Below, piece by piece: positions 7,756 through 15,303 of a stretch of 17,327 bases of DNA. The DNA lies in NCBI GenBank assembly GCA_045580645.1, contig JAZNOG010000087.1, positions 1 to 17,327 on the forward strand, in the 5' to 3' direction. Both the position numbers and the translations under genes were made by a program. Numbering within the stretch: the stretch's first letter is position 1; each line of letters opens with the position of its first letter. The notes beneath the pieces are model-generated. The model was not told the origin of the DNA, did no database searches, and saw only the letters and a list, made by a program, of their open reading frames with translations. Source of the stretch: HGM10836 sp045580645. Lineage in GTDB: Bacteria > Bacillota_I > Bacilli_A > RF39 > UBA660.

Positions 7756-9117
7756 TTATGTTAATTCTTTCTCAATATTACTTATTGCTTCTGCTAAAGA
7801 TTTATTAACTTTCATTTCATCCTTTATTTTATTACAAGCATGAATAACAGTAGCGTGATTTTTACCACCAAATTCTATACCTATTCTTTCAAAAGATTCA
7901 TCAGTAAGTTTTCTACACAAATACATTCCTACTTGTCTTGGAATTGCAAGATTTGGAGTTCTTTTTTTAGACTTAATATCTTCATAAGATATTTTATAAA
8001 AATTAGCAACTCCTTTTTGAATTCTTCTTATGTCATTTTGATCAGTGCTTTGCTTTTTGGTAAAATCCTTAAGAGCTTCCATTGCAAATTCAACAGTAAT
8101 ATTAACCTCACACATAATAACAGAATAAGCTACTAATCTAGTAATAGCACCTTCCAAATCCCTAACATTATTAGCAACGTTTGAAGCAATATAATTAATA
8201 ACATCATCATTTAAAACTACATTTTCACCTTTAATTTTCTTTCTTATAATTGCAACTTTTAAATTACAATCAGGAGGACTTATATCAACTTGCAATCCCC
8301 AACAGAACCTAGTTCTAAGTCTGTCTTCTAAAACTTTTAAATCACCAGGTGATCTATCAGAAGAAACAATAATTTGTTTACTATCATTATATAAACTATT
8401 AAATGTATGGAAAAATTCTTGTTGTGTTTTTTCTGCTCCCCCTAAAAACTGTATATCATCAATAATTAAAACATCAATATTTCTATACTTATTTTTAAAA
8501 AATTCAATATAATCTAAATTATTATCCTTAATATTTTTCCTAGCAAGTCCAGTAAAATCATTCATAAAATCATCACTAGTAACATATAAAACTCTCTTTT
8601 TATGTTTTTCTCTAATATAATTTCCAATAGCGTGCATTAAATGAGTTTTTCCAAGACCGCTATTTCCATATATAAATAAAGGATTATATAGTTTTCCAGG
8701 ATTTTCTGCTACCGCAAGAGATGCTGCCTGAGCAAATTTATTAGACTCCCCTACTACAAAGTTATCAAAAGTATAATTACTTTTTAAATTAGAATTAAAA
8801 TCATTATCTAAATCTAAAAATTCAATTTTTTCTTCCTTATTTTCCTCGCTTTTTAAAATATCTTTTAAATCATCTTTAAGTATATATATAATCTTATTAA
8901 CAGGTTTTGTTAATAACTTATTTATGTTTTCTAAAATAATATCTTTATAATTTTGTTCGATATGTGATTTATACCACATAATAGGAATAACAATACGAAT
9001 GGAATCATCTTTAATATCAACAAAATCAATATTAGTAAACCAAGTATTGTAAGATAAAGGATCTAATATATTTTTGATATTATCTAATGTTGTTTGCCAA
9101 ATATCTTGATTAACCAT
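7756..9117 (-). CDS. dnaA: Chromosomal replication initiator DnaA
   Basis: AAA+ ATPase that binds DnaA boxes, opens the origin and helps load the helicase; it also acts as a transcription factor. The 453 residues show all four domains. Domain I is MVNQDIWQTTLDNIKNILDP onward, with the tryptophan-containing NTWF. An acidic linker spans about 85-115. The AAA+ core has Walker A GNSGLGKTH (151-159), Walker B VLIIDD (216-221), sensor I SSDR (252-255) and the box VII Arg finger in EDRLRTRF (Arg269 or Arg270). The C-terminal helix-turn-helix has the family signature FGGKNHATVIHACNKI. The start codon is preceded by only a weak binding site (GGGGAAGTGG), but the N-terminus aligns with the family and no better start exists. 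No convincing promoter could be picked out in the AT-rich region upstream. Confidence 0.97.
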   Translation of the reverse strand: MVNQDIWQTTLDNIKNILDPLSYNTWFTNIDFVDIKDDSIRIVIPIMWYKSHIEQNYKDIILENINKLLTKPVNKIIYILKDDLKDILKSEENKEEKIEFLDLDNDFNSNLKSNYTFDNFVVGESNKFAQAASLAVAENPGKLYNPLFIYGNSGLGKTHLMHAIGNYIREKHKKRVLYVTSDDFMNDFTGLARKNIKDNNLDYIEFFKNKYRNIDVLIIDDIQFLGGAEKTQQEFFHTFNSLYNDSKQIIVSSDRSPGDLKVLEDRLRTRFCWGLQVDISPPDCNLKVAIIRKKIKGENVVLNDDVINYIASNVANNVRDLEGAITRLVAYSVIMCEVNITVEFAMEALKDFTKKQSTDQNDIRRIQKGVANFYKISYEDIKSKKRTPNLAIPRQVGMYLCRKLTDESFERIGIEFGGKNHATVIHACNKIKDEMKVNKSLAEAISNIEKELT

Positions 9118-9197
9118 TCATACCACTTCCCCACTTACAGTATTTGAAATCTAAATCTATTTTAATACATATTTTCAATAATTAAAATACATTTTTT

Positions 9198-9230
9198 TTA
9201 TTAACAGACTTATTAACAGAGTTATTAACT
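9198..9230 (+). repeat. Three tandem 12-bp-spaced DnaA-box-like repeats
   Basis: TTATTAACAGAC, TTATTAACAGAG and TTATTAACT start at 9198, 9210 and 9222, exactly 12 bp apart and in the same orientation. Regular spacing near one helical turn would favour cooperative DnaA assembly along one face. The array lies about 80-110 bp upstream of dnaA, so it may also repress dnaA. Confidence 0.7.
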
Positions 9231-9415
9231 GCTAATTTCCTTGTGTTATATATGATAAAAAACTTTTTAACAAATTTCAACAATTTTCGACATTTTTTTA
9301 TTAACAACTGTTACTTACTAAATTGTTAATAACTGTTAATATTGTTAATAACTAAAAAAAACATTAAAAAAATAAGCTAATAATATTAACAAAATAGTTA
9401 ATAACTAGGTTAAAA

Positions 9416-9450
9416 CAAAAAAAAGAACGAAATAAAATTCATTCTTTTTT
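9416..9450 (-). terminator. Terminator insulating oriC from the Cys-rich gene
   Basis: On the minus strand AAAAAAGAATG pairs with CGTTCTTTTTT (one G-T pair) around a 10-nt loop, followed by more T. It starts 8 bp after the stop codon of the Cys-rich gene, so it should stop transcription before the origin boxes. The symmetric A/T flanks could make it bidirectional. Confidence 0.75.
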
Positions 9451-9458
9451 GTTAATAA

Positions 9459-9887
9459 TTATAAATTTGGAGTGTATTTTCTAACTCTTTGAACTGGTTT
9501 TTGTTCTCTAGCTTCATCTCTTGCTATTCTATCTTTTCTAATAGAGCATGCTTCTTCAAAATCTTCAGCATCATAATACATATTCATTAAAGCTCTTCTT
9601 TTTTCCATAGCCTTTGGATCTTTTTCTTTATATTCTTCACTAACATAATTTTTACATCCACTTACTATAAATATTGGAAATGTTTCATCACTATTTTTAT
9701 AAACTTGATAACCATCAGTAATATAATCGTATTCCCCTATTCTTCTTTTTTCAATTTCAACTTTTGAACAAATACTTGGATTAAGATTTTTACAATTTCC
9801 ACATAAATGACATTTAGTTTTTATTTGAGCATCATTTAATGAACTAAATTCAGTAACCACTCCATTTTCTTTTTTAAGCACTAACAT
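9459..9887 (-). CDS. Uncharacterised 142-residue Cys-rich, probably metal-binding protein
   Basis: I do not recognise this family. The soluble 142-residue product has a cluster Cys26-x2-Cys29-x2-Cys32-x7-Cys40, then Cys78 in a VSGCKNY context and Cys114; the spacing suggests a zinc ribbon or another metal site. The C-terminal third (about 90-142) is highly charged and helical-looking, rich in Glu, Lys and Arg, ending in a basic tail. No signal peptide or membrane segment is seen. I chose the ATG at 9887 and not the upstream in-frame ATG at 9917: GAAGGGGGA lies seven bases before it, and the predicted transcript begins near 9912, too late for the upstream start. It has a perfect consensus promoter, is divergent from rpmH, and is the only minus-strand gene on the rpmH side of oriC, so it is transcribed towards the origin. 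A DNA- or RNA-linked housekeeping role is possible but unproven. Confidence 0.85.
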   Translation of the reverse strand: MLVLKKENGVVTEFSSLNDAQIKTKCHLCGNCKNLNPSICSKVEIEKRRIGEYDYITDGYQVYKNSDETFPIFIVSGCKNYVSEEYKEKDPKAMEKRRALMNMYYDAEDFEEACSIRKDRIARDEAREQKPVQRVRKYTPNL

Positions 9888-9918
9888 ATAAAATCCCCCT
9901 TCACTTAAAAACAACAAA

Positions 9919-9947
9919 ATTATACCACAATCACCTTATTTTGTCAA
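9919..9947 (-). promoter_or_regulatory. Perfect consensus promoter of the Cys-rich gene
   Basis: The minus strand has TTGACA (9942-9947), a 17-bp spacer and TATAAT (9919-9924), with an extended TGG before the -10. It is among the strongest possible housekeeping sigma promoters and sits back-to-back with the rpmH promoter: the two -35 boxes are 19 bp apart. Confidence 0.9.
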
Positions 9948-9966
9948 CACTAACTTAAAAAAACCA

Positions 9967-9995
9967 TTGACAACTTCCTTAATATTATTTATAAT
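9967..9995 (+). promoter_or_regulatory. Perfect consensus promoter of the rpmH operon
   Basis: TTGACA (9967-9972), a 17-bp spacer and TATAAT (9990-9995). Transcription should start near 10002, giving a leader of about 24 nt before rpmH. It drives rpmH-rnpA-yidC-jag. Confidence 0.93.
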
Positions 9996-10025
9996 AATAA
10001 CGAATTAAGTTTGGAGGTGGACATA

Positions 10026-10151
10026 GTGAAAAAAGGAACTTATCAACCTAATAATCGTAGAAAAAAGAAAAAACATGGATTCTTTTCACGTATGAAATCA
10101 GGTATTATAAATAGAAGAAGAAGTAAAGGTAGAAAAACATTATCAAAATAA
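10026..10151 (+). CDS. rpmH: Large ribosomal subunit protein bL34
   Basis: Small, highly basic protein of the 50S subunit that contacts 23S rRNA. The 41-residue product has the family pattern: TYQPNNRRKKKKHGFFSRM, then an Arg/Lys-rich second half ending SKGRKTLSK. It is slightly shorter than the usual 44 residues, the difference falling in the middle loop. It starts with GTG, placed by a perfect GGAGGTG six bases upstream (10013-10019). It is the first gene of the plus-strand operon and is followed by a hairpin that probably lets only part of the transcripts continue into rnpA, fitting a ribosomal protein needed in far larger amounts than RNase P. Confidence 0.96.
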   Translation: MKKGTYQPNNRRKKKKHGFFSRMKSGIINRRRSKGRKTLSK

Positions 10152-10173
10152 ATCCACTAAAAAGTGGATTTTT
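10151..10173 (+). terminator. Partial terminator between rpmH and rnpA
   Basis: An 8-bp stem AATCCACT/AGTGGATT (10151-10158 with 10163-10170) with an AAAA loop is followed by only three further T. The short T-tract and the lack of another promoter before rnpA suggest attenuation, not full stop. Confidence 0.65.
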
Positions 10174-10188
10174 GATTATGGAGGTATT

Positions 10189-10521
10189 ATGAAAAAGATA
10201 AATATAGTCAAAAAAAGCGAAGAATTTAGTAACATTATCAAAAAAAGACAAGGTGTATCAAATAAATACTATATTTTAAATACAGAAATAAACAATTTAA
10301 ATATTCCAAGATTCGGAATAACATTTGTTAAAAAATTTGGTAATGCCGTTACAAGAAATAAAATGAAAAGAAGAATAAAATCTATAATAGATAATAATAA
10401 AAACATATACCAAAATAATCAAAACTATATTATAATAATAAAAAAAGAAGCAATAAATTTATCTTATCAAGAACTTGAAAAAGAATTAATAAATATATTT
10501 ATAAAACTAAAGAAGAAATAA
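10189..10521 (+). CDS. rnpA: Ribonuclease P protein component
   Basis: Protein cofactor that helps the RNase P RNA bind and cleave the 5' leader of tRNA precursors. The 110 residues include the diagnostic basic helix GNAVTRNKMKRRIK (51-64) and the preceding strand RFGITFVKKF. Length is normal, and Lys/Arg content is high. The start has GGAGGT three bases upstream. The stop is one base before yidC, so the two are translationally coupled. The rpmH-rnpA pairing next to oriC is conserved across bacteria. Confidence 0.96.
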   Translation: MKKINIVKKSEEFSNIIKKRQGVSNKYYILNTEINNLNIPRFGITFVKKFGNAVTRNKMKRRIKSIIDNNKNIYQNNQNYIIIIKKEAINLSYQELEKELINIFIKLKKK

Positions 10522-10522
10522 A

Positions 10523-11437
10523 ATGAAAAATAATGTTAAAAAAATACTAATACTTCTAATGTTAGTATTAACACTAAGTGGATGCACTAAAGTATTAGAA
10601 AATAGTGATAATAAACCAGTAAAAAATGAGGAAACAGGTCAAAATGTAACAGAGAATATCCTTTGTAGACCAACAGATGAGCACATGATAGAAATCTATG
10701 AAGAAAATGGAAAAGATTTATCAAAATTACCTGAGTGCGAGGACCTAAAAGTAGGGGGAAAGTATGAAGGTTTATGGAACAACATCTTTGTAAGACCTCT
10801 AGGAGTAGCTATAATAAAATTAGGAGAACTTTTAAACAGTACTGCTTTAGCATTAATAGTTATAACATTAATAATAAGATTAATATTATTTCCATTAACA
10901 AAAAACACAGCAATGCAATCAGAACTAATAAAAAAAGCTCAGCCAGAACTTGCAAAACTAGAAAAAAAATACGAAGGAAAAACTGATGCGGACTCAATTA
11001 ACAAAAAAAGTCAAGAAACAATGATGATTTATAAAAAATATAATATAAATCCTATATCAGGTTGTTTATTCTCATTTATTCAATTACCTTTATTATTTGC
11101 ATTCTTAGAAGCAATAAATAGAGTTCCAGCAATTTTTGAAGGAACATTCTTAGGACTTGAAATGGGCCTAACACCTTGGATAGCGATAACAAATGGACAT
11201 TATCATTATATAATCATTCCAATAGTAATTATATTAACAACATATTTTTCATTTAAAATGAATAGAACAAGTGCAACACCAGAACTACAAAAACAAAATA
11301 ATATGATGATGATATTTATGACAGTATTTATAGGATTTATGTCATTTACATTAACAACAGCAATAGGTATTTATTGGACAGTATCATCAGCATTTACAAT
11401 ATTCCAAAATTTATTAACTGATAGGAGTAAGAAGTAG
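10523..11437 (+). CDS. yidC: Membrane protein insertase YidC/OxaA (SpoIIIJ type)
   Basis: Inserts proteins into the cytoplasmic membrane, alone or with the Sec translocon. The 304-residue product begins with a lipoprotein signal peptide, hydrophobic segment 8-20 and lipobox LSGC (Cys21), as in Gram-positive YidC. An extracytoplasmic stretch of about 60 residues follows, with Cys48 and Cys72. The Oxa1 core then shows a first membrane helix near 86-105, a second (106-126) with the conserved Arg119 in LIIRLILFPLT, a cytoplasmic helical loop (QSELIKKAQPELAKLEKKYE), and three more membrane segments near 178-200, 215-232 and 257-290. It sits between rnpA and jag as in other Bacilli. The ribosome binding site within the end of rnpA is weak, suggesting coupling. 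Confidence 0.95.
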   Translation: MKNNVKKILILLMLVLTLSGCTKVLENSDNKPVKNEETGQNVTENILCRPTDEHMIEIYEENGKDLSKLPECEDLKVGGKYEGLWNNIFVRPLGVAIIKLGELLNSTALALIVITLIIRLILFPLTKNTAMQSELIKKAQPELAKLEKKYEGKTDADSINKKSQETMMIYKKYNINPISGCLFSFIQLPLLFAFLEAINRVPAIFEGTFLGLEMGLTPWIAITNGHYHYIIIPIVIILTTYFSFKMNRTSATPELQKQNNMMMIFMTVFIGFMSFTLTTAIGIYWTVSSAFTIFQNLLTDRSKK

Positions 11438-11438
11438 T

Positions 11439-12047
11439 ATGAATAAAAAAACATTTATTGGGAAAACCAAAGAAGAAGCAATTGATCTAGCACTTGAAGG
11501 ATTAAATGCTAGTATTGATGAAGTAGTTATAATAGAAAAAGAAGAAAAAAAGGGACTATTTAATAAAAAATGTGAAATAGAAGCAATAACAAAAGTAGAA
11601 TTAAATACAGAAATAAAAACATTTATCTTAAATGTTGTCCGAAATATGGGGATTGAAGCAAAAATAGAATTTAAAAATAGGGAAGAAACACCAATTTTTA
11701 ATTTAATTACTAATGAAAGTTCTATCCTAATAGGCAAAAATGGAAGAACAATCGAAGCATTACAAGTTGTAACAACACAAATGTTAAATAGAGAACTAAA
11801 CGATTATTATAGATTCATAATAGATGTAAACGATTATAGAAGCAAAAGAAAATCAAGACTAGAACGTTTAGCAAAAACAACAGCAAAAGATGTCTCAAGA
11901 ACAAAAACAGAAGCAAAATTAGAAGCAATGAACTCTTTTGATAGAAGAATTATTCATAACGCTTTAACAAACAATAAATATGTATATACAGAAAGTGTTG
12001 GAGAAGACCCAAATAGATGTGTAGTAATTAAACCAAAAGAGGAATAA
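11439..12047 (+). CDS. khpB: RNA-binding protein Jag/KhpB (Jag-N, KH and R3H domains)
   Basis: Cytoplasmic RNA-binding protein; in streptococci KhpB (Jag/EloR) pairs with KhpA and affects cell elongation, and it is almost always encoded next to yidC. The 202 residues show a Jag-N domain (about 1-50), a KH domain with the GKNG loop (99-102) followed by RTIEALQ, and an R3H domain with SFDRRIIHNAL (166-176) and the ending SVGEDPNRCVVIKP. An AGGAG lies 12 nt upstream of the ATG, overlapping the end of yidC. The stop codon is within a terminator hairpin, marking the end of the rpmH operon. Confidence 0.95.
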   Translation: MNKKTFIGKTKEEAIDLALEGLNASIDEVVIIEKEEKKGLFNKKCEIEAITKVELNTEIKTFILNVVRNMGIEAKIEFKNREETPIFNLITNESSILIGKNGRTIEALQVVTTQMLNRELNDYYRFIIDVNDYRSKRKSRLERLAKTTAKDVSRTKTEAKLEAMNSFDRRIIHNALTNNKYVYTESVGEDPNRCVVIKPKEE

Positions 12048-12057
12048 TCCTCTTTTT
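12036..12057 (+). terminator. Rho-independent terminator after jag
   Basis: An 8-bp stem AAAGAGGA/TCCTCTTT with an ATAA loop is followed by TT-C-TT. The jag stop codon (12045-12047) is in the hairpin. The T-tract is short and no promoter is obvious before mnmE, so read-through probably feeds the next operon. Confidence 0.7.
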
Positions 12058-12081
12058 CTTAGTTTAAAGGATGTGAAAAAA

Positions 12082-13434
12082 ATGAATGATACAATCGCTG
12101 CAATATCAACAACTTTAGGAGTTGGAGCAATTTCAATAATAAGAGTAAGTGGAAAAAATTCTATAAATATAGTAAATAAAATGTTTTCATCAAATTTGCT
12201 AAACAAGGAAAGTCATACCATTAATTATGGATATATAAAAGATAAAGAAGAAATAATAGATGAAGTCCTAGTAAACTTAATGAAAGCACCAAAAACATTT
12301 ACCAAAGAAGACGTAGTAGAAATAAATTGCCATGGAGGAATTGCAACAACAAAGAAAATATTAGAACTTTTACTTGAAAATGGCTGTCGATTAGCAGAAC
12401 CAGGTGAGTTTACTAAAAGAGCATTTTTAAATGGAAGAATAGATTTAACAAAGGCACAAGCAGTTCAAGATCTAGTAAGCGTTAAAAGTGAAGCAGCAAG
12501 AAAAATTGCAATTAGAAACTTACAAGGGACAACCACTAATAAAATAAAAGAACTAAGAACAAAATTATTAAATATATTAAGCAATATAGAAGTAAATATA
12601 GACTATCCTGAATATTTAGATATAGAAGTAATGACAATAGATAAAATAAAAAAAGAAATAAACAACATAAAAGAACAGCTTAATACAATAATAGAAAACT
12701 CAAAAAACTCAAAAATAATAACAAGTGGTTTAAATGTTGCAATAGTAGGTCGTCCAAATGTAGGAAAAAGTAGTCTTTTAAATATTCTTTTACAAGAAGA
12801 AAAAGCAATTGTAACAAATATCCCAGGAACAACAAGAGATATAGTAGAAGCAAGTATAAACCTAGAAGGAAACATAATAAACTTAATAGATACTGCAGGA
12901 ATAAGGAAAACAAATGATATAGTTGAACAAATTGGAGTAGATAAATCATTAAAACAAGTAGAAGAATCAGATCTAATAATATTAGTTTTAAATAATAATG
13001 AAGAACTAAATGAAGAAGATAAAGAACTCCTAGAACTTACTAAAGACAAAAAAAGAATAATAGTTATAAATAAAAATGACTTAGAACAAAAACTAAAATT
13101 AGAAAAAATAAACAAAGAAAATATTATTTATACAAATACTCTAAACGAAGAAGGAATAAAACCATTAAAAAATAAAATATTAGAAATGTTTAACTTAGGA
13201 AAAATAGATTTTAATGATTATAATTATCTTTCTAATATAAATCAAATAAATAAAGTAATGGAAGCAAAAAAGAGCTTAGATGACGTTGAAAAAGCTTTAA
13301 AAACAAATACTGAAATTGACATGATAGAAATAGATTTAAAAAATATATGGCAAATTTTAGGAGAAATAATTGGAGAAACTTACAGCGAAGAATTACTTGA
13401 TAATTTGTTTAAAAACTTCTGTGTAGGAAAGTAG
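12082..13434 (+). CDS. mnmE: tRNA modification GTPase MnmE
   Basis: With MnmG forms the complex that adds the carboxymethylaminomethyl (or aminomethyl) group to U34 of certain tRNAs, using GTP hydrolysis, FAD and a one-carbon donor. The 450 residues show the folate-binding N-terminal domain (MNDTIAAISTTLGVGAISIIRVSG), helical segments, an inserted G domain with P-loop GRPNVGKSS (223-231), GTTRD (249-253), DTAG (270-273) and NKND (330-333), and the conserved C-terminal FCVGK (446-450). I chose the ATG at 12082 and not the in-frame GTG at 12073: AAAGGATGTGA (12066-12076) is the ribosome binding site and overlaps that GTG. It runs with mnmG and rsmG: 9 nt to mnmG, which shares its binding site with the mnmE stop. 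Confidence 0.96.
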   Translation: MNDTIAAISTTLGVGAISIIRVSGKNSINIVNKMFSSNLLNKESHTINYGYIKDKEEIIDEVLVNLMKAPKTFTKEDVVEINCHGGIATTKKILELLLENGCRLAEPGEFTKRAFLNGRIDLTKAQAVQDLVSVKSEAARKIAIRNLQGTTTNKIKELRTKLLNILSNIEVNIDYPEYLDIEVMTIDKIKKEINNIKEQLNTIIENSKNSKIITSGLNVAIVGRPNVGKSSLLNILLQEEKAIVTNIPGTTRDIVEASINLEGNIINLIDTAGIRKTNDIVEQIGVDKSLKQVEESDLIILVLNNNEELNEEDKELLELTKDKKRIIVINKNDLEQKLKLEKINKENIIYTNTLNEEGIKPLKNKILEMFNLGKIDFNDYNYLSNINQINKVMEAKKSLDDVEKALKTNTEIDMIEIDLKNIWQILGEIIGETYSEELLDNLFKNFCVGK

Positions 13435-13443
13435 GTGAAATAA

Positions 13444-15303
13444 ATGAAATATGAAATAATTGTAGTAGGAGGAGGACATGCTGGATGTGAAGCAGCCTTA
13501 GCAGCAGCAAGAAAAAAACATAAAACCCTATTAGTAACAGGTAATATAAAAAACATTGCAGATACCCCATGTAATCCTTCAATTGGAGGCCCTGCAAAAG
13601 GAGTATTAGTTCGTGAAATAGATGCCCTAGGTGGTGAAATGGGTAAAAATACCGATAAATCCCTATTACAAATAAAAAAATTAAATACAAGAAAAGGACC
13701 TGCAGTATGGGCATTACGTGCACAAATAGATAAAGTTTTATATTCAAAAAATATGATTGAAACCCTAAAGAAAGAAAAATATTTAGATATCAAAGAATCA
13801 TTAGTAGAAGACTTAATCGTAGAAAATAACAAAATAAAAGGAATAAAACTAGAAAATAATGAAATAATCTATAGCGATATAGTAATATTAACAACAGGAA
13901 CATATCTAAAAGGAATGATACTTCGAGGAAACAGTAAAACATCTGGTGGACCAAATGGAGAAAGACCATCACTATACTTAAGTGAAAACTTAAAAAAATT
14001 AGGTTTCACTATCCAAAGATTAAAAACAGGAACCCCACCTAGAATAGAAAGAAGTTCAATAGATTATACAAATGCCTTAATCCAACCAGGAGATAATAAA
14101 AAATTAACATTTTCATATGAAAATAAATCATATTATAAAATAAAAGAACAAGAAAATTGTTACCTTATCTATACTACAGAAGATACTCATAACATTATAA
14201 AAGAAAACTTATCAAAATCAAGTATGTATAGTGGATTAGTTGAAGGAATAGGACCAAGATATTGTCCTTCAATTGAAGATAAAATTGTTCGTTTTAGTGA
14301 TAAAGAGCGTCACCAACTATTCCTAGAACCAGAAAGTAGATTCTATGATGATATATATATCCAAGGATTTTCAACAAGCATGCCTATTGAAGTCCAAGAA
14401 AAAATGGTTCATAGCTTACCAGGATTAGAAAATGCAAAAATATTAAAATATGCTTATGCTATCGAATATGATGCAATAGATCCATTACAACTAAAACAAT
14501 CACTTGAAACAAAAGTTATAGAAAATTTATTTACCGCAGGACAAATAAACGGAACAAGTGGTTATGAAGAAGCAGCAGCGCAAGGCCTAATCGCTGGAAT
14601 AAATGCAACACTAAAATTAGAAAATAAAGAACCACTAGTATTAAAAAGAAATGAAGCATACCTAGGAGTTTTAATAGATGATCTAGTGACAAAAGGAACA
14701 AAAGAACCATATAGAATGTTAACATCTAGAGCAGAATATCGTTTACTATTAAGAGATGATAATGCAGACTTAAGATTAACAGAATATGGAAAAAAAGTAG
14801 GCTTAGTAACAAAAGAAAAATATGAAAAATTTACAACTAAAAAACAAGACATTAAAGAATTAATAAAAAAACTAAAAGAAACATATTTAACTCCAAAAAC
14901 AATCCTAAATGAAAAACTAGAAAAACTAATAAATCCAAAACTAAAAGATAGAATATCTCTATATGACTTATTAAAAAGACCTGAAATAGAATATAAACAT
15001 ATAAAAGATTATGTAGATAAAAAATATTCTAAATACGTAATAGAACAAGTAGAAATAACCATAAAATATGAAGGTTACATCAAAAAACAAGAAAGAGAAG
15101 CTAAAAAAATGCTAGAATATGAAAAAATCCTAATTCCAGAAAACTTAGATTATAATAAAATATCTAACCTAGCACTTGAAGCAAAAGATAAATTAAATAA
15201 AATAAGACCTACATCAATAGGACAAGCAATGAGAATAAGTGGTGTTAATCCTTCAGATATAAGTGTTCTAATGATAAATATAAAAAGAGGAAACAATGAA
15301 TAA
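13444..15303 (+). CDS. mnmG: tRNA uridine-5-carboxymethylaminomethyl modification enzyme MnmG
   Basis: FAD- and NADH-dependent partner of MnmE in wobble-uridine modification. The 619 residues carry the Rossmann dinucleotide motif VVGGGHAGCEAA (7-18), the family stretch CNPSIGGPAKG (44-54), IDALGGEMG, the KTGTPPRI motif, the FAD-binding FTAGQINGTSGYEEAAAQGL segment and the helical C-terminus ending GVNPSDISVLMINIK. Length is normal. AGGTGAAATAA precedes the start and overlaps the mnmE stop. The last 8 nt overlap rsmG. Confidence 0.97.
   Translation: MKYEIIVVGGGHAGCEAALAAARKKHKTLLVTGNIKNIADTPCNPSIGGPAKGVLVREIDALGGEMGKNTDKSLLQIKKLNTRKGPAVWALRAQIDKVLYSKNMIETLKKEKYLDIKESLVEDLIVENNKIKGIKLENNEIIYSDIVILTTGTYLKGMILRGNSKTSGGPNGERPSLYLSENLKKLGFTIQRLKTGTPPRIERSSIDYTNALIQPGDNKKLTFSYENKSYYKIKEQENCYLIYTTEDTHNIIKENLSKSSMYSGLVEGIGPRYCPSIEDKIVRFSDKERHQLFLEPESRFYDDIYIQGFSTSMPIEVQEKMVHSLPGLENAKILKYAYAIEYDAIDPLQLKQSLETKVIENLFTAGQINGTSGYEEAAAQGLIAGINATLKLENKEPLVLKRNEAYLGVLIDDLVTKGTKEPYRMLTSRAEYRLLLRDDNADLRLTEYGKKVGLVTKEKYEKFTTKKQDIKELIKKLKETYLTPKTILNEKLEKLINPKLKDRISLYDLLKRPEIEYKHIKDYVDKKYSKYVIEQVEITIKYEGYIKKQEREAKKMLEYEKILIPENLDYNKISNLALEAKDKLNKIRPTSIGQAMRISGVNPSDISVLMINIKRGNNE

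Larger units (their letters stand above)
9118..9458. other. oriC: Replication origin (oriC), main part
   Basis: This 341-bp gene-free, very AT-rich stretch lies directly upstream of dnaA, where Bacilli origins lie, and strand bias flips across it: genes to the left read on the minus strand, genes from rpmH to the right on the plus. It holds six exact TTATTAACA 9-mers: plus strand at 9198-9206, 9210-9218 and 9298-9306; minus strand at 9324-9332, 9343-9351 and 9450-9458. Near-copies occur at 9222-9230, 9334-9342, 9383-9391 and 9396-9404. TTATTAACA differs at two positions from TTATCCACA; I infer it is this lineage's DnaA box. The dnaA promoter must also lie here. I could not identify a DnaA-trio unwinding element with confidence. 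Confidence 0.85.

Noticed and set aside
10084..10099. parS-like TTTTCACGTATGAAAT in rpmH
   Set aside because: The half sites are displaced by extra bases, and the sequence encodes the conserved FSRMKS part of bL34.
12603..13115. Long antisense open frame opposite mnmE, and similar ones opposite mnmG, jag and noc
   Set aside because: Leu/Phe/Ser-rich low-complexity translations that mirror the A-rich coding strand, without ribosome binding sites; shadows of the real genes.
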